A DNA stretch of 64,000 nt from Iris pallida. Its lineage: Eukaryota > Streptophyta > Magnoliopsida > Asparagales > Iridaceae. Positions 11,265-22,933 of the stretch are shown one piece after another (the first letter of the stretch is position 1; each line of letters starts with the position of its first letter). The DNA lies in assembly GCA_029216955.1 (NCBI GenBank), contig JANAVB010031417.1, forward strand, positions 24,534,331 to 24,598,330. Reading direction: 5' to 3'. The position numbers were made by a program, and so were the translations under genes. Under the pieces are notes generated by a model. The model saw only the letters and a program-made list of their open reading frames with translations. It made no database searches and was not told the origin of the DNA.

Positions 11265-12660
11265 GGGCACTTCGTCCGCATCCGTCAGAGATGGACAACA
11301 ACAAGAGCAACATGGGCAACCTGACCCTGTTGGTCAGCAACAAGGGCCGGTACTAACTCAAAAGGCTACCCAGAAAGAAGTGATAGTGGAAGCAGCAGCT
11401 GGATCGCAGTATCCGGATGTTCCACCACCACCAACAGTTCCACCTACCCAAGTGGACACACCAGCCCTTCTGGAGATCATGAGAGGAATGATGGCTACTC
11501 AGCAACATCAGATGTTGGCCCAGCAGCACATGCACACTCAGCTACAAGAGCAGAATGTGTTGCTCAACCAAGGATTGCAGACGGCTTTAGAAAGAGGAGT
11601 GAGGACTGATTCAGGAGCATCAGCCAGGTTTTGCAAGTACAACCCCCGTCGTTTCGAGGGCACGGAGGATGCCATCTCAGCAGATGCATGGCTTAAGGAT
11701 ATTGAGGCTATTCTGACAGCAGCTAAGGTACCGGCAGAAGAACGTGTGGATCTAGTGAAGTTGTTACTTCAGGATCTCGCACGTGATTGGTAGGAATCAG
11801 AGGAAGTGGGCATCAGACGTCCTGTGGCTTGGGACGATTTTACTACAAGATTCAAGACCAAGTACTATGGAGTTGTGGCACAGTTTGAGCTACAACAGAA
11901 GTTTATCAACCTCAGGCAGGCCGGCAAGACGGTAGATGCTTATGCAGCGGAGTTCTGCAGATTGAGTAGATTCGCCCCAGAGATGGTAGCAACAGAGAGC
12001 CAGAGGGCCATGAGGTTTCAGCAAGGGTTTCATCTTGAACTCTTGCAATTGATAGAGAGGCACAATTCCCAAACTTTTGACGAAGTATTGACGGCAACTC
12101 GAAGGCATGAGATCACCATTCAGAGACTTGCGACAAGGACTGGGGGTCAGAAGAGATCCCACAGTTAGATTGAAGGAGGAGGGGGAGCAGAGCCCCGAAC
12201 AACAGCGCCATCCCTTGGCATTCGTATCCACGATGTGGCGATACGAGGACCAGCACCACTACCAAGGCAGCAGTAACAGCAACAGAGGAAGAACCAGCAA
12301 CCCCCGGCGGGCTGCACTTATTGTGGAAAGATGGGGCACACTAGAGATGTGTGTCGGACATTGAATGGACTGTGTCTGATATGTAGAAATCTAGACCATC
12401 GGGTTACCATATGTCCCATGAATTCGAGGTCAGGAGGACCAGGGCAACAGTTTCCTGCTCTGCCAGCACCAGGGGTAGGCTAGTATCGAGGACCAGCGGT
12501 GGCAGTAAGGCCGTTGGCACAGCGTCCGTTAATACCGCAGGCTCAGATATTTCGGCAGCAGGTGCCGCCGATGCAGCAACACCAGCATAGACCACCCCAG
12601 CATCATCAAGGAAGGGGCCAGCAAAAGCATCAGGCTAGGCCGCATCATGGAAACCAGCAA
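11265..12660 (+). pseudogene. gag: Tekay-2 gag, nonsense-interrupted
   Basis: Its layout matches Tekay-1 gag. It has the same Q/P-rich N-terminus, capsid core and two CCHC knuckles, offset by 8299 bp. In-frame stops lie at 11791, 12166, 12274 and 12481, at the same four positions as in Tekay-1, so both copies inherited them. It lacks the fifth Tekay-1 stop (CAA is intact here), so the frame is open from 12484 across the end of gag into pol. Either the parent was already gag-defective and was mobilised in trans, or the pair arose by later recombination from a defective copy. Confidence 0.85.
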
Positions 12661-15600
12661 GGAGGTCGAGGGCAAGCATTCACTCTGTCCTTGGAGGAGG
12701 CATTGGCATCAGGAGATGTTGTGGCAGGTAACATTCTCGTCGCCTCATATCCCGTAGTAGCATTGTTTGATTCGGGAGCATCCCATTCATTTATATCTGC
12801 ACAATTTACGATACGACTAGGAATGGAGTTCGAGGCATTGCCAGGGAGGTTGAATATACTCACTGGTAATGGGCTCGTAGGAGTTAGTAGAGTTATTTTA
12901 GCATGTAGCGTTGTAGTTTACGGGCATTCCTTACCCGCCCAGTTGATAGAATTTCCTGTTGAAAATTTCGACGTTATCTTAGTCATGGACTGGCTGAAAG
13001 ACAGTCATGCGACAATAGATTGTCGTAGAGGGAGTGTGTCTTTTGATATTCCATGCATGAAGCGGTTCACCTTAGTCAGATCAGGGGCAACTCAGCAAGA
13101 GCAGGGAGTAGTAACGACAATGGAAGAAGTTCAGATTCCGAAGGTAGTTGAAGAATTTCTAGACGTATTTTTCGAAGAACTTCCAGGGTTACCACCGATT
13201 AGAGATATTGAGTTCAGTATAGAATTGGCACCTGGAACTAAACCGATATCAGATCGGATTTACAGAATGACAGATTCAGAGCAGGCCAAGGTGTATCAGC
13301 ATATAGAGGAACTGAAGGATAAGAAGTTCATCCAAGCTAGCGTGTCACCATGGGCAGCACCAGTGGTACTTGTGGGAAAGAAGGATGGGTCATCCAGATT
13401 GTGCATTGACTACAGGAAACTTAACGCGGCAACAGTGAAGAACAAGTACCCATTACCCAGGATCGACGACTTATTTGATCAGTTGAGCAAAGCTAGAGTT
13501 TTCTCCAAGATAGATCTTCGTTCAGGGTACCATCAGGTGAGGGTTCGGAAGGAAGATATTCCTAAGACAGCATTCAGGTCAAAGTATGGGCATTATGAAT
13601 TCTTAGTAATACCGTTTGGTTTGACCAATGCTCCAGCAATATTCATAGATTTGATGAATCGCATCTTTATGCCATACTTAGACCAGTTTGTCGTTGTGTT
13701 TCTTGACGACATTCTCGTATACTCTGCTAGTAAAGAGGAGCATGAAGACCACCTCAGGAAAGTGTTACAAGTTCTGAGAGAGAACTAGTTGTATGCCAAG
13801 CTCAGCAAGTATGAGTTTTGGTCGGATCACATTTCATTTTTGGGTCACATCATATCAGGAGCTGGAGTAGCCGTAGACCCCAAGAAGGTAGAAGCAGTAG
13901 AAAGCTGGCCAGTACCCAAGACCGTAGCAGATGTGCGGAGTTTCTTGGGATTGGCAGGATATTACAGAAGGTTTGTGTCAGACTTTGCAAGGCTTTCAGC
14001 ACCCATGACCCGCTTGACCCGTAAGGATGTACCATTCGTTTGATCGGCAGAATGTCAGACATCATTTGAGACTTTGAAGCAGAAATTGATATCAGCACCT
14101 ATTCTTACATTGCCAGTTGGACCCGGAAGTTTTACAGTATATTGTGATGCGTCAGGTAAAGGACTTGGATGTGTCCTTGTGCAATATAGGAAGGTGATAG
14201 CATATGCATCTAGACAGCTTCGGGACCACGAGAAGAATTATCCAACTCATGATTTGGAGTTAGCGGCAGTAGTGTTTGCTCTGAAGCTATGGAGGCATTA
14301 CTTATATGGTGACCGAGTGGACATGTACACAGACCATAAAAGTCTGAAGTACATCTTTACTCAGAAGGAACTAAACATGAGGCAGAGAAGATGGCTGGAG
14401 TTGATCAAGGATTATGACGTAGAGCTTCAGTATCATCCAGGCAAGGCTAATGTAGTAGCAGACGCTCTCAGCAGGAGAGGCGGCACATTTATGTTGACAA
14501 CACAGAGGCATATCTTAGAAGACCTTCAGGAGATGGGCATCGAAGTTATACTTCCTAGTGATGTAGAAGTTCTAACAAGTCTGCAGGTTCAATCCGACTT
14601 GGTAGGCAGGATCAAGGCAGCTCAGGCACAGGACCCAAGAATTTAGAAGCTTAGGGCAGAATGTGAGTCAGGACTCAGGAAGGAGATGAGAATTCATGAA
14701 GATGGCACACTTAGGTTTGGATCACATCTATGTGTGCCTAGTGAAGATATCAGACAGGAGGTTATGGCAGAAGCTCACAGTTCTCAGTATTCTATTCATC
14801 CTGGAGGGACCAAGATGTACCAAGATATCAAGCAGCATTTCTGGTGGAACGGGATGAAGAGGGAGATAGCTAGATTTGTTTCCCGTTGCTTGGTATGTCA
14901 GCAAGTGAAGGCAGAACTGCAGAGGCCAGCTGGGTTATTGCAACCGCTTCCTATTCCGGAATGGAAATGGAAGCATATTATAATGGACTTCTTGACCGGT
15001 TTAACAAGATCCCCAAGTGGTAAGGACGCTATTTGGGTAATAGTGGACCGACTTACGAAGGTAGCACATTTTCTTCCTTTCAGAGTAGGGCAATCTACAG
15101 AAAAGTTGGCAGAATTGTATATGCAACATATAGTCAGGCAGCATAGAGTCCCTGTCAGTATTGTGTCAGACAGAGATACCCGCTTTACATTATATTTCTG
15201 GAAGAGCTTACATCATAGTCTGGGTACCAAGTTAAGATTTAGCACGGCTTACCATCCGCAGACGGATGGGCAATCAGAAATAACGATTCAGACTTTAGAA
15301 GATATGTTACGAGCTTGCACTCTAGATTTTGGAGGGTCTTGGAAGAGTCACCTGCACTTAGTCGAGTTCTCATACAACAATAGTTATCAAGCCAGTATCC
15401 AGATGGCGCCATTCGAAGCACTATATGATAAGAAGTACAGGTCACCGCTTGCATGGGATGATATCGGAGAGAGGAAGATGTTAGGCCCAGAAATGATTGT
15501 TCAGACGGTTGAAGTGGTTAAGGGAATTAGAGAGCGACTTCGAGTTGCACAGGACCGGCATCGTCATTGGACGGACCAGCATCGTAGGCCATTAGAGTTC

Positions 15601-16026
15601 TCTGTTGGGGACCACGTATTCTTGCGGATCTCACCTACTCGTGGGGTCATTAGATTTGGCGTTTGCGGGAAATTGAGTCCGCGGTACGTGGGCCCATTTG
15701 TTATCCTTGATCGGATAGGCGATGTTGCTTATCGTTTATCCCTCCCACCTTCGTTACGAGAGGTAAATGACGTATTTCATGTATCTCAATTACGTAGGTA
15801 TGTATCGAACCCAAGCCATATCCTCGATCATTCGGAGCTGGTTGTTGGTACCAACCTGTCTTACGAGGAACAGCCTGTGTCCATTTTGGACCGAAGAGAG
15901 AAGATACTTAAGAACCGAACAATTAGTCTTGTCCGTGTTGCTTGGGGTCATCACTCCTTGGGAGAGTCAACGTGGGAACGTGAGGATGATATCCGATCAC
16001 GGTATCCACACCTGTTTGACTCATAA
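12661..16026 (+). pseudogene. pol: Tekay-2 pol: protease, RT, RNase H, integrase, chromodomain-like tail
   Basis: It is the better preserved of the two pols. Protease DSGA, RT FLDD, RNase H YCDASG and the intact VADALSR aspartate are all visible. Stops lie at 13786 (CAG to TAG), 14041 (TGG to TGA) and 14644 (CAG to TAG). From 14647 the rest of RNase H-integrase linker, the full integrase and the chromodomain-like tail are open to 16026. That final stop is CAA to TAA relative to Tekay-1, which shortens the C-terminus by nine residues. There are no frameshifts. All private stops are C-to-T or G-to-A changes. Confidence 0.9.
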
Positions 16027-16258
16027 GGTATATCTCTTTCAAGTATACCTTGATTGTCTTGATTCTTCATGCTTATCACCTTATGGGTAGAGCTACTTGA
16101 TATCGTAGATTGATGAATTTACATATATAGTACTTACTTTTGATATGGTAAAAATGATTGCTTGCTCACTAGAATTGCTTGTATTAGTTTAGCTCCGATA
16201 TTTCTACCTGCTTGGATTTGAAATTTCGAGGACAGAATTTTTCTAAGGTGGGTAGAGA
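16027..16258 (+). other. Tekay-2 3' noncoding end with polypurine tract
   Basis: It is a close copy of the Tekay-1 3' end. The purine tract aaggtgggtagaga lies directly before the LTR TG at 16259. Confidence 0.7.
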
Positions 16259-19200
16259 TGTCACTCCCCGTTCCCAGAATGCGTATTTTTATATACGTAC
16301 AACTCATATATATTTATTTAGTATTTATCATGTATTATCCTGTAATTAAATTCCTTTAATTTTATGTTAATTAATTATCTGCATTTTATTTCCTATAATT
16401 TTATTTCCTGCAATTTTATTCCTGCATTTTATTTTTTGCTTTTAACTTCTCTGCTTTAGACTTATTGTGGTTCGGCCATGGTTGGTTATTTTTGGGGTCA
16501 TGGTGGTTCACATGAACCGAACCCCATAAACCCCACCTACCACCACCCTTCCTATTTAAAGCCCTCATCCCCTTCTGTCTCCTCATAACTCTCCTTCACC
16601 ATTACTTCTTCTTCTTCCTCACCACTCTCTTCCACCAACCAATAGCAGGCAAGTACATCTTGCTTCTTGCTTCCACTTGGAGAACCATTTTTATGGTTCA
16701 TTATTCTTCCTCTCACGATTCTAAGAGAGTTTACTACTTAGCATTTTTGATTTCTTTGACTTGTTTCTTCTAGATCTAAGTTGTTGTATTCTCGGTTGTT
16801 CATGGGTTTTGATCTCCCAACCTTGCGTGCTTTTCGGAATAGATAGTTCATGTTGTTGAGCTTCTCATTTCTTTACCATTCTGAACCATGGGAACTTCAT
16901 TTCTGGCTTGGAACGAAGGTTTAGTCACGCACACGTCTTTACGTGTTGGCATGAATTTTTAGTCACGCTCACGTTCTTACGTGCCAGCGTGAGTTTTCAG
17001 TCACGCACACGTCTTTACGTGTTGACGTGAATTTTCAGTCACGCTCACGTTCTTACGTGCCAGTATGAGTTTTTAGTCACGCACATGTCTTTACGTGTTG
17101 GCGTGAATTTTCAGTCACGCTCACGTTCTTACGTGCCAGCGTGAGTTTTCAGTCACGCACACGTCCTTACGTGTTAGCGTGAATTTTTAGTCACGCTCAC
17201 GTCTTGACGAGCGTGCGTGAATTTTCAGTCACGCTCACGTTCTTACGTGCGTGCGTTTATTTTTAGTCACGCACACGTCTTTACGTGTTAGCGTGAATTT
17301 TGAGTCACGCACACGTTCCTACGTGTCAGCGTGAATTTTTTGTTACGCTCACGTCTTTGCGTGCGTGCGTGGACTTTTAGTCACACACATTTCTGCGTGC
17401 GTGCGTGAATTTTTTATCACGCTTTTCACGCTCACGTTACGAGTGCGTGAATTTCCCTTCACGCTCACGCTGTGCGTGCCAACGTGAACCACTTTTCACG
17501 CTCACGCTGTTTATACGCTCACCCCTACCTACTAGACTTGGCGTGACTTATTGGTCTTAGCATAGACTTGTTGGCGTGACTTGTTGGCCTTAGCATAGAC
17601 TTGTTGGCGTGACTTCCTGACCTGGGTATTTTTATTTGTTCTATAACTTATTCATTTAATGGTGGCATGATAATTCTTCATTATATCCTTACGCCTTTTG
17701 GCACGAACTTGATAAAATCATGATATGTTAATATTGTTAATACAGATTGTTATGTGGAATGCGCTTTGTGTCCTGATTGATCCATGGATACCCAGTAAGA
17801 CTGGAACTTAACCCTGAGAGTTATAGGCTCGACCCCATTTAATACTAATTGACTTTCATGCCTTGTCACCATTGATAATGATTGTGACATTGACTAATAA
17901 TTGATCATGCGTTCCTAGTTGGAACTAAGAGGCTGGCTAGTCGTCTTATTGAATTAATTGAATAAGACACGTTCATGTTATGAACTATTGTAATCGATTA
18001 GCCGATCCCGAATATTGGCATACAGGCACATACAGGCTTCAAATTATTTATTTATTTATTTAGTTATCTATTTATCTTACAAAATAGCATGTGTACTTTA
18101 TGGTCAAGGCATGATTATTTTGTGGTTAGTTTGATTGTTGCATTATGCTATGTAAGACCTACAACCTAACCACACGGGTATTGTTGTAGAGTCAGGCATA
18201 TCGTACTTTGTACGGAAGTACTCATTTGAATGACCATGATCCACGGCATGGGACTTCACTCAACGTAGAGACTATTAAGTTAAATAAAATAATGATTTCA
18301 TGGATAGAATGGATTTCCGAGTTCTTATATGGCAGCCCTCTTGGGACTAGTAGTGCCCGACAGGCCGGCTGGTTTCCACAGATACTGTAAATCTGTCACA
18401 CGGGCAGGGAATGGTATCTGCTTATATTATTAAATTGTACATGATATATTAACGGCGGGCGTCCCGCTGGAACTCGTCTAATTATATGATTGGCGCAATT
18501 GATTGACTGGATAGACTAGCCTTGCTCGCACATAGTAAGAACTGAGGAATCCCTATTTGCATAATTCCAGGATAACTTGGGACTCACAATAGCAAGCCGT
18601 AGTAGTTGATTGGCCGTTCAAGATGATTTGTTTGTGTACTGTACCTACTCTGTTGCCTAACTGAGATGATCAGAATGTCAGGACATGACGGGCCAACTTC
18701 TGTCCTTGTTTGGTTGGGAGGTTGGTTCAAAGTGTCGTGATGTTATGTGAATCCTAGTGGAAAGCAGAGATCTATTATTATATCCTCTTACTTACTGGTT
18801 TAATCCTTTATATCGTGCTTCCTTGTGGTACTTGCTATTAGAGGTCTAACCTCTCTAGTTTTGTATGGCCAGATTTAGAGCCAGTCCCCGAGGATCCAGC
18901 TTACTTCTACCTCCAAGATGGTCAATACTAGGGGAATGATCGCAGGAGGACTCGAGTGGGTTTCCTTACTCCACCGCTCGTTTTGTTATTTACTTCATAC
19001 TTAGCCGTTTGGCATCGATATTTTAGTCGGATTGTCTTGCACTTACTTTTACATAATTGTAATTAAGTCAGGCTGCAGCTGATAACAATTGTGTATATTG
19101 ACTACATTATCTGGCTGTGTTTTGTAAAGCCAGATATCAAGAACATTTTGACTGAGCGTTTGGGACGCCTTACTGCTTTATCTTACATGTTCTCTATTTT

Positions 19201-19384
19201 TGCTTCTTGTTTGAATGATTGAGACAATAGATGTGAAGTGACCATAGCAAGACTTTCATGTAGTATGTACCCCCTCGTCTGGTTAGACAGCATTGATCGT
19301 ATTATACGGTATTCATCTACCCGTAATACGTAGCTGGCTGAGTCATTCCCCCGCTCTCCAGTATTCTGGTTCTGGGGCGTGATA
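16259..19384 (+). repeat. LTR C, terminal 3' LTR of the tandem Tekay pair
   Basis: This is a full-length 3126-bp LTR, 19 bp longer than LTR B, starting TGTCACTCCCCG and ending gtgata. TATA-like tatttaaa lies at 16553-16560 and the hairpin array at about 16919-17510. The base after its end starts ataacgatc, which belongs to a different LTR family (Tekay-D). This marks the right edge of the insertion. Confidence 0.9.
16919..17510. repeat. Tandem hairpin-unit array in LTR C
   Basis: This is the third copy of the ~38-bp unit array, with the same order of units and the same decay toward its right end as in LTRs A and B. Confidence 0.85.
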
Positions 19385-20351
19385 ATAACGATCGGGGGTC
19401 CAGTTCTGTTCAGGCGAAGGGTTACAACCTCGATCCTTGTTTGGTTTAAGGATTGTAACCTGGCTCCGGAGCAGTTCTGTGTCCTCTCTTCGTTTATTGT
19501 CTTATTTGCAACCCCTGTCATGCTCGTCATGTTTTACCTTACTTCAATACCATAATTATTTATATTGGCCTTAACAATAAAGATCAGGGGTCCAGTTCTA
19601 TTCAGGCGAAGGATTGCAACCCCGGTCCTTGTTTGGTTTAAGGGTTACAGTCTGGCTACTTGAATGGTTTCTCCGTGCTCAATATATTATTGTTATCTTA
19701 GTTATTATCAGTATCTTTTAATTACCTTTACTATTATTTGTGATATGCTGGTTTTAGTTCCTAAGTGAAGCCTCCTTTTTGGCACTTGCTTTTTCTGGGG
19801 TCTGACCCAGCTGGTTTTGTATGGCCAGATATCGGAGCAGCACCAGAGGATCTACCGACCTTCCAGCCAGATGGTGACTACCAGGCGTAATCCTGGCAAC
19901 GAGTGGGTTTCTTTTTGTTCTCCCACTTTATTGTAAAATTATTCTTTTTAGGCGTTTAGCCGGCGAGCACGTGTTAGCTCGTATTGCATCCTTATTTACT
20001 GTCTGCCTACGGGCTGTAACATGATTGACAGATCCTAGGGTTGATTATGTATGACTGAAACTCTTGCTAGTCCTGACATTTTGTACGACTAGCTTCATGA
20101 TCATCCGAATATGTAATGTATGTGACGCCTTGCTATTATATATTTGGTGCTCTGACATCTTGTATACTGTTACTACTTGCTTGAGATTGAGACAATAGGC
20201 TTGTTCATGACCATAGGTGACTGATGGATTGTAGTTAAACCCTCATGTATCTAGACAGCCGTGACCGTATAGCGAGATAGATTCCATCTCTATATACGTA
20301 GCTGGCTATGTCTGTCCCCGCTCTCCAGTATTCTGGTTCTGGGGCGTGACA
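19385..20351 (+). repeat. 3' part of a related LTR (Tekay-D) interrupted by the tandem pair
   Basis: The right half is alignable with the Tekay LTRs (tacgtagctggct, ctccagtattctggttctgg) and ends gtgaca at 20351, so it is an LTR end of a sister family. Near its left end a ~85-bp segment occurs twice (about 19387-19465 and 19573-19655), both containing gatcggggg/gatcaggggtccag and gtttggtttaagg. It also carries the ATG segment at 19871-19902 (MVTTRRNPGN) that parallels the putative gag leader exon. Confidence 0.7.
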
Positions 20352-20545
20352 TGGTTTAAGTGGTAGCCCATGCAGGTCTTGTAAATCAAGATATGTGAGG
20401 GTTTACCGAATAGATGTCTCAATCAATACTCGCCCTTGATCTCTGCTCGTATCTTTTGAATCCCTGTAATCTTGACCTGATCACATGCTTGTATCGTTGA
20501 TCTGTCCTAGTCCTTCCTTATTGTTTTCTATGTCGTCTTCTTCAG
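20352..20545 (+). other. Leader of Tekay-D with primer-site remnant
   Basis: It starts tggtttaagtggtagccc, directly after the LTR, and is homologous to the other Tekay leaders. It ends in a strong pyrimidine tract and TTCAG at 20545, a canonical plant 3' splice site at the same place as in the other family. Confidence 0.5.
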
Positions 20546-20812
20546 CGACATTGTTCATGGACCTGCCGATCAGCAAGGCGAAGCATCTCCCGCGGACAAG
20601 CAGCAACCTGGAGATCAAGCCCAACATTCAAGAGTAGCCTCCAGAGTCATGCCTACCGAAGGAGAACCACCAATTCAGCCCGTCCAGCCTGCAGAGCCTG
20701 AGGATGGCACTTTGGTGGGTCTCATCAGGTCCCTATTAGCTTCCCAGGATCATCGTGGAGATGCCTTGCACCAGGCGGTGGCAGATGCTTTGACCAGAGG
20801 AGGTCATCAGGA
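20546..20812 (+). pseudogene. gag: Tekay-D gag N-terminal fragment
   Basis: The frame is open from the acceptor at 20546 through an acidic, Q/P-rich gag N-terminus (DQQGEASPADKQQ, then GTLVGLIRSLLASQDHR). It breaks off near 20812, where unrelated CACTA-type sequence begins. The internal ATG at 20649 is in frame but is probably not the natural start. The capsid core is absent from the window. Only this stub remains of the element that hosted the insertion to its left. Confidence 0.6.
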
Positions 20813-20836
20813 AAATAGCACGGCCAACAGCTTCAA

Positions 20837-21222
20837 GCGCTTGAACATCATTGCCGCCTTGTACTCAAGCCTCCTCGTCTGTGACGCTATCCAATGACTC
20901 CGAGGAGGAGGAGGAAGACTCGGAGAATGAGTCGAATGATTCAGCTCCTTCTCCGATGACTCCGAGGAGGAGGAGGAAGACTCGGAGAATGAGTCGAATG
21001 ATTCAGCTCCTTCTCCGATGACTCCGAGGAGGAGGAGGAAGACTCGGAGAATGAGTCGAATGATTCGGCGGTGATAGCAGATGATTGCAAGACAGAGAGC
21101 AAAAAGACAGGCAAATAAGAGGACGATACGAGTCGAAGGGAAGATTCGAGTGACAATGTAGACACCGAGAAGTTGGATAGCGTCACAGACTAGGAGGCTC
21201 CAGTACAAGGCGGCAATGATGT
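20837..21222. repeat. Short inverted repeat enclosing three 62-bp tandem units
   Basis: The ~50-bp segment at 20842-20893 (containing aacatcattgccgccttgta) recurs inverted at about 21173-21216. Between the arms are two full and one partial 62-bp direct repeats (20895-20956, 20957-21018, 21019-21066), each starting atgactccgaggaggagg. One frame of the repeat encodes an acidic run (DSEEEEEDSENESND), but 62 is not a multiple of 3, so the frame shifts between units. Confidence 0.8.
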
Positions 21223-21226
21223 TTAT

Positions 21227-21508
21227 GTGAAGAAGAGGTACGAAATTTCTTTTCTTATGACCCGCGTCAGAGGAGTAGAGAAAACCGGTAGCGAGGCGAC
21301 GAGTGCGAGTCAGAGCTCCGGGCCGGCAAAGAGGACCCGTTCCCATTTCGACTCTGCAGCCAGCGAGAAGTTGAAGAAGCTGGGCACGCTGAGCAACCCG
21401 TTATGCCTTGATGAGGACGATCCGGAAGACAATGCTGATTCAGTTTTGCCTTCCTTGGATGGCATTGATTCAGTAGAGCCGGGGGAAGTGGCTCCTCCTC
21501 GACAATGA
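21227..21508 (+). pseudogene. Captured gene fragment, charged linker-like, unidentified
   Basis: A 93-codon open stretch with a basic/serine-rich start (SGPAKRTRSHFDSAASEK) and an acidic end (CLDEDDPEDNADSV). It follows the acidic 62-bp repeats and lies beside a B3-domain fragment. Acidic and basic linkers are common between B3 domains of plant REM-type factors, so it may derive from the same captured gene. That is inference. It starts at a non-ATG codon and has no upstream support as an intact gene. Confidence 0.3.
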
Positions 21509-21710
21509 TGATACGATAACCTATCACTATATCTTATATAGTAGTAGATAACGTTTTAGTATTACATTATGTGAGTTCAACTTGATTCTGTTACATTCTT
21601 CAGATACTATATTCGATAAGAACATATACTACACCATATGTACAGAACATAGATGATTCACACTAATGTATGCTAGAATAAATTTTGGGTTGTGTTCTGA
21701 GCCATCCGTT
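21503..21710. repeat. Direct repeat copy 1 flanking the inverted repeat
   Basis: This ~208-bp segment starts caatgatgatacga and ends gagccatccgttc. A second copy lies at 22721-22933 in the same orientation, with a few substitutions and a short extra TA repeat. The pair brackets the 355-bp inverted repeat. Confidence 0.85.
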
Positions 21711-22065
21711 CTGATCAAGCATCTTTCTTCTTCTCTCCTCCACCATGGCTCTGAACCCATCTGCTCCTCTCTACTTCCCTTCTTCTTATTTGACTCTCTC
21801 AGCCGCATATGATATCCAGCTCAAGTGTAGAGTCGGGGGAGAAGAAGTGGACAGGAAGAAGAGGGGAAAGCAGCACAGCCGGCGGCATGACCCGGAGGAA
21901 GTACAGATGTTTTCTTCAAATCCGTAGGAGAACTATAAGGATATATCTTTTAACAATACATCATCTTGTCAAAGACACTTAATGTGACAACCATGTTACC
22001 GCGGTGTCGGAAGACTAACATGTCATAATTTTCTAAGCCGTGTGTTTTGACATAATCCTCCCAAC
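21711..22065. repeat. Left arm of a 355-bp inverted repeat (B3-gene fragment)
   Basis: It is the near-perfect reverse complement of 22116-22470, separated by a 50-bp loop. Differences are few, such as one inserted base near 21915. Transcription in either direction would give a long hairpin RNA. Confidence 0.9.
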
Positions 22066-22113
22066 TCTTTCCTCCTATGTAGTAATCTTGCATTATTACA
22101 TAGAACTGAAATC

Positions 22114-22395
22114 CGGTTGGAGGATTATGTCAAAATACATGGCTTAGAAAATTATGACATGTTAGTCTTCCGACACCGCGGTAACATGGATGTCACATTA
22201 AGGGTCTTTGACAAGGTGATATGTTGTGAAAAGATATATCCTTATAGTTCTCCTACGTATGTTGAAGAAAACCTCTTTACTTCCTCCGGGTCATGCCGCC
22301 GGCTGTGCTGCTTCCCCCTCATCTTCCTGTCCACTTCTTCTCCCCCGACTCTACACTTGAGCTGGATATCATATGTGGCTGAGAGAGTCAAATAA
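22114..22395 (+). pseudogene. B3 DNA-binding domain fragment (REM/VRN1-like) in the right arm
   Basis: The translated start reads EDYVKIHGLENYDMLVFRHR followed by GNMDVTLRVFDKVICCEK. This is the C-terminal half of a plant B3 domain, where the family pattern is W-x2-F/YV-x5-L-x3-D-x-LVFR-x-GN then a hydrophobic strand and C-E-K. After it the frame runs into noncoding gene sequence. There is no proper start and only half a domain, so it is a captured fragment. The same fragment lies on the minus strand in the left arm. Confidence 0.65.
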
Positions 22396-22470
22396 GAAGA
22401 AGGGAAGTAGGGAGGAGCAGATGGGTTCAGAGCCATGGTGGAGGAGATGAGAAAGAAGATGCTTGATCAG
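22116..22470. repeat. Right arm of the 355-bp inverted repeat
   Basis: It pairs with 21711-22065. Just outside it, at about 22530-22567, the piece cttctcccccgactctacac recurs once more, showing further internal duplication. Confidence 0.9.
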
Positions 22471-22720
22471 AACTTGAGGTGGAAAAGTTGTGACGTTGAT
22501 AGCGTGAGAGAGGGAGAGGGTGGAAAAGTTCTTCTCCCCCGACTCTACACTTGAGGTGGATATCATATTTTGGTTTCTGTATTTTGGCTCCAGCTCCATT
22601 TGCATTAATCTACGGTACGACATCGTGATCAGGACATAGTCCCTGCAGTCATTCGACTGGCGAGGCAGAAACTATGTAGCCGTAGATAAAGTTGACTGTC
22701 CTCCGACCCTCATCCCTCGG

Positions 22721-22933
22721 CAATGATGATACGACAACCTATCACTATATCTTATATATATAGTAGTAGATGATGTCTTAGTATTACGTTATGTGAGTTC
22801 ATCTTGATTCTGTTACATTCTTCAGATACTACATACGATAAGAACATATACTACACCATATGTACAGAACATAGATGATTCACACTAATGTATGCTAGAA
22901 TGAATTTTAGGTTGTGTTCTGAGCCATTCGTTC
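22721..22933. repeat. Direct repeat copy 2 flanking the inverted repeat
   Basis: It matches 21503-21710 (see that entry). A run of tatata is slightly expanded here. Confidence 0.85.

Larger units (their letters stand above)
1..19384 (+). mobile_element. Tandem pair of Tekay/Del-like Ty3/gypsy chromoviruses sharing a middle LTR
   Basis: The structure is LTR (83-2767), internal (2768-7959), LTR (7960-11066), internal (11067-16258), LTR (16259-19384). Both internal regions are 5192 bp, and matching positions are offset by a constant 8299 bp through the coding part. In a 300-bp sample of the RT region I count about 5 differences, so the two copies are roughly 2% diverged. The domain order PR-RT-RH-INT plus a C-terminal chromodomain-like segment identifies a chromovirus, and the very long LTR fits Tekay/Del. 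The right flank after the last LTR is a related LTR fragment. The left flank is outside the window, so no target duplication can be tested. Confidence 0.85.

Noticed and set aside
18208..18390. Short ORF in the Tekay LTRs (also at 1591)
   Set aside because: It lies inside LTR sequence and shows no domain. Its length and stop differ between LTR copies, as expected for chance.
19183..19530. Minus-strand ORF across the LTR C / Tekay-D boundary
   Set aside because: It spans an insertion junction, so it cannot be an inherited gene.
20807..21346. 179-codon minus-strand ORF
   Set aside because: It is the complement of acidic tandem repeats and their inverted arms. Serine/glutamate runs result from the repeat, not from a family.
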